Shown here in pieces: positions 11,779-12,207 of a DNA stretch of 12,207 bases. Under the pieces are notes generated by a model. That model was not told where the DNA came from. It saw only the letters and a program-made list of their open reading frames with translations, and searched no databases. Position 1 is the first letter of the stretch; every line of letters begins with the position of its first letter. Source of the DNA: CBDUBH01 sp965365345 (GTDB lineage Bacteria > Bacteroidota > Ignavibacteria > Ignavibacteriales > SURF-24); contig CBDUBH010000098.1 of NCBI GenBank assembly GCA_965365345.1, positions 1 to 12,207 of the forward strand, read 5' to 3'. The position numbers were made by a program, and so were the translations under genes.

Positions 11779-12207
11779 ATGGAAAATAAAAATTTGGAAG
11801 ATCAAAATTCACCGCAGGAAAATCCGCAAAAGGAAATTTCCAATCAAATTTACGAAACCGAACTTGAACGTGAATTAAAACCGAAATATGCTCCGGTTGC
11901 TGCTGCATTTATCAGTTTGCTTACGGTTCTTTTCCTTTATCATATCGGCGGAAATATTCTAACAATTGCCGTAATCGGTCTGGATGTTCAAAATGCCGAT
12001 ATGAATGCGATTAGAATTTTAACTATGACCGGGCAAATTCTTTTTATACTTTTGCCTGCGCTTATTTTTGCCCGTGCAGTTTATACAAATGTTTCCAAAG
12101 CGCTAAGAATCAAATTGCCGAAATTGGAAGAAGTTTTGCTTTTTGTGATCGGACTTTTAATTTTAATGGCGCTTGTTCAAGTTTATCTTTATCTGCAGGA
12201 ATATCTT
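11779..12207 (+). CDS. Multi-pass membrane protein, N-terminal part; possible CPBP-family intramembrane protease (3' truncated)
   Basis: An open frame runs from ATG 11779 to the window end (143 residues, no stop). The first 35 or so residues are polar and Gln/Asn/Glu-rich, followed by three predicted membrane helices (about 40-65, 82-102 and 118-138). The second has the stretch TGQILFILLPALIFAR, followed by ALRIKLPKLEEVLLF. That pattern recalls the N-terminal region of CPBP (CAAX protease/bacteriocin-processing) metalloproteases of Bacteroidota-like bacteria. The diagnostic EExxxR and HxxxN/D motifs would lie beyond the window, so the family is inferred, not shown. There is no clear Shine-Dalgarno. 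It is separated from the upstream operon by a terminator and a repeat element, so it has its own transcription unit. Confidence 0.6.
   Translation, partial: MENKNLEDQNSPQENPQKEISNQIYETELERELKPKYAPVAAAFISLLTVLFLYHIGGNILTIAVIGLDVQNADMNAIRILTMTGQILFILLPALIFARAVYTNVSKALRIKLPKLEEVLLFVIGLLILMALVQVYLYLQEYL

Overview
The window is A+T-rich bacterial chromosome with twelve protein-coding genes plus a small zinc-ribbon gene, all on the + strand. It opens inside a chemoreceptor gene and closes inside a membrane-protein gene. The gene content suggests a motile, Gram-negative bacterium of the Bacteroidota/Ignavibacteriota/Chlorobiota group. The clues are a Bacteroidota-type LptE lipoprotein directly behind a sensor-less sigma-54 activator, miaB nearby, a DUF3108 envelope protein, few Shine-Dalgarno sites, and intergenic CCGGAAT hairpin repeats. 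This is inference from sequence style and remembered gene order; Ignavibacteria is my best guess.

Layout. (1) 3-1445: chemotaxis cluster of a methyl-accepting chemotaxis protein (C-terminal part), a 64-residue double-CxxC zinc-ribbon protein and CheW. The last two overlap by ATGA, and a perfect intrinsic terminator with a GAAA loop closes the cluster. (2) 1538-3586: miaB (tRNA ms2i6A37 methylthiotransferase) followed 6 bases later by a secreted SPOR-domain protein. (3) 3587-3779: spacer with decayed dispersed repeats. (4) 3780-6253: a metallo-beta-lactamase-fold hydrolase, a sigma-54 activator without sensor domain, and lptE overlapping its end. (5) 6331-8502: a membrane GT2 glycosyltransferase of the cellulose-synthase-like type and a cytosolic TPR protein with a TTG start. 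(6) 8503-8906: non-coding, made of heptamer repeats, a ~180-bp composite repeat and an octamer repeat. (7) 8907-11381: alkyl-purine DNA glycosylase (TTG start), a GT9 heptosyltransferase-like enzyme (ATGA overlap) and a DUF3108 protein, closed by a 14-bp GAAA-loop terminator. (8) 11382-11778: non-coding, with a second, better preserved ~180-bp composite repeat. (9) 11779-end: N-terminal part of a multi-pass membrane protein, possibly a CPBP-family intramembrane protease.

The main functional theme is the cell envelope: LptE (LPS export), GT2 and GT9 glycosyltransferases, the DUF3108 protein and the SPOR protein. Chemotaxis, tRNA modification and base-excision repair genes sit alongside.

I do not see a defence island, prophage, CRISPR array, transposase, rRNA or tRNA. 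The least explained parts are the composite palindromic repeats in the spacers and the zinc-ribbon protein coupled to cheW.
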